NCBI GenBank assembly: GCA_964410015.1
Contig: CAYPFV010000013.1
Span: 1-37,465, forward strand
DNA length: 37,465 nt
Source: SKVR01 sp964410015
GTDB taxonomy: Bacteria > Bacteroidota > Bacteroidia > Bacteroidales > UBA7960
Reading direction: 5' to 3'
Numbering within the stretch: position 1 is the stretch's first letter; each line of letters opens with the position of its first letter. The position numbers and the translations under genes are program-made. The notes beneath the pieces are model-generated. The model worked only from the letters and a program-made list of their open reading frames with translations. It was not told where the DNA came from and did no database searches. This document shows positions 34,021 through 37,465 of the stretch, in pieces.

Positions 34021-35064
34021 TCACTGCAAGTACTCTTTAGCTTCTTTAATGCCTAACTCGAATGCCCTTATCCAATCCTGCCTTGCACCTTGCCTGTCGC
34101 GCATCATTTCTTTTGCAATACCCCGATTCAGGAATGCATCACCCATACGAGGGTTATTTTCAATGGCCAATGTATGGTCAGCAACAGCTCCATCATAATC
34201 ATTGAGTCTATATTTAACGATACCTCTGTTTGTTAAAGCAACTGCATTTTCCGGATCATTTTCTATCACTTCATTCAGATCGCTGAGTGCCTCATCAAAT
34301 CTTTCAAGATGTGTATAGGCAATTGCTCTGTTGTTTAGTGCATTGATATATCCGGGTTGTATTTTTATTGCTGTAGTTAGGTATTCAACTGCTTCATTAT
34401 ATTGTTCCAGTTCAATGCTCAAACTCCCCATATTGTTGAATGTGAGATACATAGTGTTGTCAAGAAAAACAGTTTGCTGATAATCTGATAATGCTGCCTT
34501 CAGTTCACCCATTTTGCGAAGGCTACTTCCCCTGTCGTTATAGGCATAGGCAAAATCAGGTTTTATTTCAATGCATCTGGTGAAATCTGACATAGCTTTT
34601 GCATATTCTTTGGTTTCAAAGAAAGTAATTCCTCTGTAATAATAAGCCATATAAAAGTTGTCCTTAGCGGAGATAGCTTCTGAGAAACTGGCAATAGCTT
34701 CTTCTGGTTTATCCTGTTCACGGTGTAAAATACCTTTGGCCAGATAAGCCATGGCAAAATTGGGTATTTCAGCAATTACTTTATCGAAATCAACTAATGC
34801 ACCAATATAATCATCGGTCTCAAATTTTACTATTCCTCTGTTGTAATAGGCTCTGTAAAAATCCGGATTCTCATTAATGGAAGCATTAAACAGTTCCAGG
34901 CTTCTTTCCAGATTGCCTTGTTCGTAATATGAAATTCCCTGGTTGTAAAGCTTTTCTGCATTCATTGTATTTTGGTTACCAATTCGTACCGTATCAGTTT
35001 GTTGGGCCAAAACAATTCCAGCATTTATAATCACTAAAAAGAGGGTTAGCATATATTTTTGCAT
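34021..35064 (-). CDS. Exported tetratricopeptide repeat protein
   Basis: The 347-residue protein has a signal peptide ending near VLAQ (residue 20) and then about nine consecutive TPR units covering almost the whole mature chain. Recurrent phrases such as AYYNRGIVKFE, AYNDRGSSLRKMGE and ALTNRGIVKYRLNDYDGA show the repeat clearly. TPR superhelices mediate protein-protein contacts; the target is unknown. It probably acts in the periplasm or on the inner face of the outer membrane. It lies upstream of the PorE-like TPR/OmpA gene on the same strand, about 150 bp away using the preferred start there, so the two products may cooperate. No enzymatic domain is present. Confidence 0.9.
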   Translation of the reverse strand: MQKYMLTLFLVIINAGIVLAQQTDTVRIGNQNTMNAEKLYNQGISYYEQGNLERSLELFNASINENPDFYRAYYNRGIVKFETDDYIGALVDFDKVIAEIPNFAMAYLAKGILHREQDKPEEAIASFSEAISAKDNFYMAYYYRGITFFETKEYAKAMSDFTRCIEIKPDFAYAYNDRGSSLRKMGELKAALSDYQQTVFLDNTMYLTFNNMGSLSIELEQYNEAVEYLTTAIKIQPGYINALNNRAIAYTHLERFDEALSDLNEVIENDPENAVALTNRGIVKYRLNDYDGAVADHTLAIENNPRMGDAFLNRGIAKEMMRDRQGARQDWIRAFELGIKEAKEYLQ

Positions 35065-35212
35065 GGTTTAAATTTTTTAAGTCTAACTTTTGTCTGTACT
35101 TTAATAATTGCCTGGATAAATTTAAACAAAAGTATTCATTATGCACATCTATTTTTATAAAAATTTTGGTATAGGGAACAGTTAGTTAATCTCTCAAAAA
35201 TAAAAACAAAAA

Positions 35213-35238
35213 AAACCATTGTCGAAACAATGGTTTTA
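35213..35238 (-). terminator. Intrinsic terminator downstream of the carboxyltransferase gene
   Basis: AAAACCATTGT and ACAATGGTTTT form an 11-bp stem around a CGA-containing loop. On the minus strand it is followed by a run of about eight T residues. It ends the transcript whose coding region stops at 35265, and isolates the TPR gene downstream. Confidence 0.88.
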
Positions 35239-35264
35239 TGGTTTGAAATAAAAGTTTCAATAAA

Positions 35265-37256
35265 CTAAAGTTTTTCAACTTCCATAATGGGTTGACCTTT
35301 TGTAACTTTTGCTGCATTTTCTACCAGGATACGATTGATTTTACAATCAAATGGTGCCTGTATTTCATTGAACAGTTTCATGGCTTCAAGAATACAAATG
35401 ATATCCCCTTTTTTCACTTCAGTTCCTTCCACCACAAAAGGTGGAGCATTTTCACCAGAGGCACGGTAGAAAGTTCCGGCCATTACAGAATCTATGGTAT
35501 CACCCGATGGAGGAATATTTTTTTCAACAGATGTATTGCTTTTTACCTGATTATCTGTTTGCACTTGCTTTGTTTCTTTTACTGGTTCATGCTGAACAGG
35601 AGCTACTTCCTGGGTTTTCAATACCCTTGTTGATCCGTTGGAAGAACCGGTACTGATAGCGAAATTAAAATCCCCTTTTCTGATAACCAGCTCATTAAGT
35701 TGCATTTTGGATGCTTTATCCATCAAAGAGGAAATACCATCATAATCTTCTTTGTGAAGCATTTTTTTAATGTCGTTATCTAAAGAAGTTTCTGAGGGTA
35801 GTGCTCCACCATTTGCGCTATATTTTTCAGCATCTTTTTGGTATTGATTTATTTTTTCCAATTCCTGAACCTCCCTGTCGGCTGGTGAAAGGGGTCTTTG
35901 ATCTTCGGGCAATTCTCTCCAATGAAAATATTCTGTTGCTATTTCCGGAAACAGACAATAGGACAAAATGTCTTCTTCACCTTTTATCAGTTTCGGGTTG
36001 GAAACATTTTTCATTACATCGGGCAGGATGGGTTGCAGATCATCAGCAGGTCTGTGATTAATGGGTTTTTCATCGCCCAGAATTTTCTTAATAAACTCTT
36101 TTTTTATGGGGTTTGGAGATAATCCATACATGCCTTTTACATAATTTTTAACCTCCTGGGGTACGATCTTATATCTTTCTCCGGTCAGCACATTCATTAC
36201 AGCCTGAGTGCCAACAATCTGACTGGTGGGAGTAACCAGGGGGGGGAATCCAAGGTCTTCACGTACTTTGGTGACTTCTTCCAGGGCTTCTGGTAGTTTT
36301 TCAAGAGCGTCCTGTTGCTCGAGTTGGGATCTGAAATTCGAAATCATGCCACCAGGAATCTGATGCACAAGAATCTCTGAATCGATATATGGTTCGTATT
36401 TTCTACCTTTTGTGCGCGAAGGTGTAAGATCTGCAAAGTATTTATTTATTTTTCTTAACGCATCGCCATCGAGACTTAAATCGTAATTCAGTTCTTCAAA
36501 CATAGCTACAATTGTTTCAACAGGTGGTTGTGATGAAAACCCTGCCATAGATGTCGATGCACAGTCAATGGCTCCTGCACCGGCTTTTACCCCTTCAAAA
36601 TAGGCGGTTTGTGCCATACCGCTGGTGGAATGGCAATGAACCTGTATGGGTATATCGATTTCTTTTGTGAGTGCCGAAACCAATTGTTGCGATCTTACAG
36701 GAGAAAGAATACCAGCCATATCTTTAATACAGAGAGAATCGATGCCCAATTGCACTTGTTCTTTCGCATAGGCAACATATTTTTCTACGGTATGAACCGG
36801 ACTTAAAGTATAGGAAAGCGTACCCTGAGCGTGTGCACCATATTTTTTTACAAATTTAATTGCAGCTTCAAGGTTTCGTGTATCATTCAATGCATCAAAG
36901 ATTCTGAAAATATCAATGCCATTGCGAATTGCTGTTTCGATGAATCTTTCAAGCAAATCATCAGGATAGTTTTTATATCCTACCAAATTTTGTCCTCTGA
37001 GGAGCATCTGCAAGGGAGTATTCTTTGCCTTTTCTTTTATTTTTTTTAATCTTTCCCAAGGGTTTTCGTACAAATACCTGAGACATACATCAAAGGTTGC
37101 TCCTCCCCAGACTTCAAGCGAGTAATATCCTACCTGATCTATGGTATCGATAATACCCATGATATCTTTTGTTCTCATCCGGGTGGCCCATAATGACTGA
37201 TGGCCATCTCTCAGTGTGGTATCGGTAATTCTTAATTTTTGATTCTTATTTGACAT
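35265..37256 (-). CDS. Oxaloacetate decarboxylase/pyruvate carboxylase-type carboxyltransferase fused to a biotin carrier domain
   Basis: The 663-residue protein begins with an HMGL-like carboxyltransferase barrel (RITDTTLRDGHQSLWATRMR, LLRGQNLVGY, KDMAGILSP, HCHSTSG) and continues with a conserved PYC/OADA domain (about 310-460). It ends in a biotinyl domain with Lys627 in EAMKLFNE. The subunit transfers carboxyl groups between biotin and pyruvate/oxaloacetate or a related acid. The C-terminal 160 residues resemble AccB rather than the usual OadA tail: LMDKASKMQLNELVIRKGDF matches the AccB N-terminal region, then a Pro/Lys/Val-rich linker, then VMAGTFYRASGENAPPFV with a thumb-like insertion. 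No biotin carboxylase or membrane beta/gamma subunits are in the window, so decarboxylase and carboxylase roles cannot be separated. A strong terminator follows. Confidence 0.92.
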   Translation of the reverse strand: MSNKNQKLRITDTTLRDGHQSLWATRMRTKDIMGIIDTIDQVGYYSLEVWGGATFDVCLRYLYENPWERLKKIKEKAKNTPLQMLLRGQNLVGYKNYPDDLLERFIETAIRNGIDIFRIFDALNDTRNLEAAIKFVKKYGAHAQGTLSYTLSPVHTVEKYVAYAKEQVQLGIDSLCIKDMAGILSPVRSQQLVSALTKEIDIPIQVHCHSTSGMAQTAYFEGVKAGAGAIDCASTSMAGFSSQPPVETIVAMFEELNYDLSLDGDALRKINKYFADLTPSRTKGRKYEPYIDSEILVHQIPGGMISNFRSQLEQQDALEKLPEALEEVTKVREDLGFPPLVTPTSQIVGTQAVMNVLTGERYKIVPQEVKNYVKGMYGLSPNPIKKEFIKKILGDEKPINHRPADDLQPILPDVMKNVSNPKLIKGEEDILSYCLFPEIATEYFHWRELPEDQRPLSPADREVQELEKINQYQKDAEKYSANGGALPSETSLDNDIKKMLHKEDYDGISSLMDKASKMQLNELVIRKGDFNFAISTGSSNGSTRVLKTQEVAPVQHEPVKETKQVQTDNQVKSNTSVEKNIPPSGDTIDSVMAGTFYRASGENAPPFVVEGTEVKKGDIICILEAMKLFNEIQAPFDCKINRILVENAAKVTKGQPIMEVEKL

Positions 37257-37393
37257 AATTGAAAGACATTAGTTGTTATAAACAAATATTAAAACCTGAT
37301 TATTACTACTGTATGTTAATCGTGTTTAATTGTGTGATTTGAAAAATGTTGTTTTTAAGGGATTTCGTAATAGAATCTTTTACTTGCCTTTTT

Positions 37394-37462
37394 CATCTGT
37401 TTATAATTTTATTAAATAGGTCAGATGGAGCTCGCCAAAAAACCAGTTTTGTAATTTTCTCC
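37394..37462 (+). repeat. Second dispersed repeat (about 68 bp), copy B
   Basis: This stretch matches copy A at 31095-31162 in the same orientation, sharing TCAGATG, GCCAAAA and GTTTTGTAATTTT blocks. CATCTG and CAGATG form an inverted repeat with a 23-nt gap. It lies upstream of the carboxyltransferase gene. The window ends at 37465, so its right end may be incomplete. Confidence 0.68.
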
Positions 37463-37465
37463 GTG

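Noticed and set aside
1..37465. tRNA, rRNA, CRISPR, prophage or complete insertion sequence
   Set aside because: I looked for clover-leaf ends, rRNA-like conserved blocks, regularly spaced repeats, and transposase or integrase motifs and found none.

Overview
The window looks like a chromosomal segment from a low-GC member of the Bacteroidota. The signs are a periplasmic-propeller hybrid two-component regulator of the Bacteroides type, a TPR/PD40/OmpA outer-membrane protein of the PorE type, -7 promoter motifs of the form TAnnTTTG (one with TTTG exactly 20 bp upstream), A/T-rich leaders without strong Shine-Dalgarno sites, and signal peptides ending in SAQ or LAQ. I cannot fix the genus. I see no rRNA, tRNA, CRISPR array, prophage or intact insertion sequence; most of the window is core or conserved accessory genes.

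Layout. 1-5227: a 1396-residue hybrid two-component regulator (+) convergent with a YjbQ-family gene (-). 5341-7422: a secreted protein of unknown function and a divergent YchF/OLA1-type P-loop protein (+). 7636-11140: threonine aldolase, alanine racemase and an M20 amidohydrolase on the minus strand; the last two are 6 nt apart. 11520-17637: a plus-strand run with a membrane-anchored endonuclease/exonuclease/phosphatase-fold protein, a small outer-membrane protein, uvrB, an M23 metallopeptidase and an alpha-oxoamine synthase family enzyme, closed by a strong terminator. 18024-23282: a signalling cluster (-) with a hybrid-kinase-like protein, an Hpt protein and a PAS histidine kinase. 23459-28547: a DUF58 protein, thioredoxin and dnaE (-). 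28910-30620: a class I aminotransferase and a DUF1573 protein (-). 31334-31792: a small envelope protein (+). 31814-37256: a TPR/PD40/OmpA protein, a TPR protein, and a carboxyltransferase fused to a biotin carrier (-).

Most notable points. (1) The 919-residue hybrid-kinase-like protein at 20523-23282 has Tyr (TAT) where the phosphoacceptor His belongs and has lost the G1 and G2 glycine boxes of the ATP site, but keeps a complete receiver domain. It sits next to a free Hpt protein and a kinase with an intact H-box, which suggests a phosphorelay in which the hybrid is a sensory receiver rather than a kinase. (2) A ~131-bp MITE-like element with terminal inverted repeats occurs three times between genes (7418-7554, 17802-17932, 30651-30784). 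Two copies are about 94% identical and each carries a perfect TTATCCACA DnaA-box sequence; one copy's terminus supplies the stop codon of the gene beside it. (3) A second ~68-bp repeat occurs at 31095-31162 and 37394-37462. (4) The YchF-like protein has an altered P-loop and a remodelled switch I. (5) The carboxyltransferase ends in what looks like a complete AccB-type carrier. Coordinates, translations and motifs come from reading the sequence; family assignments come from recognition without database searches.
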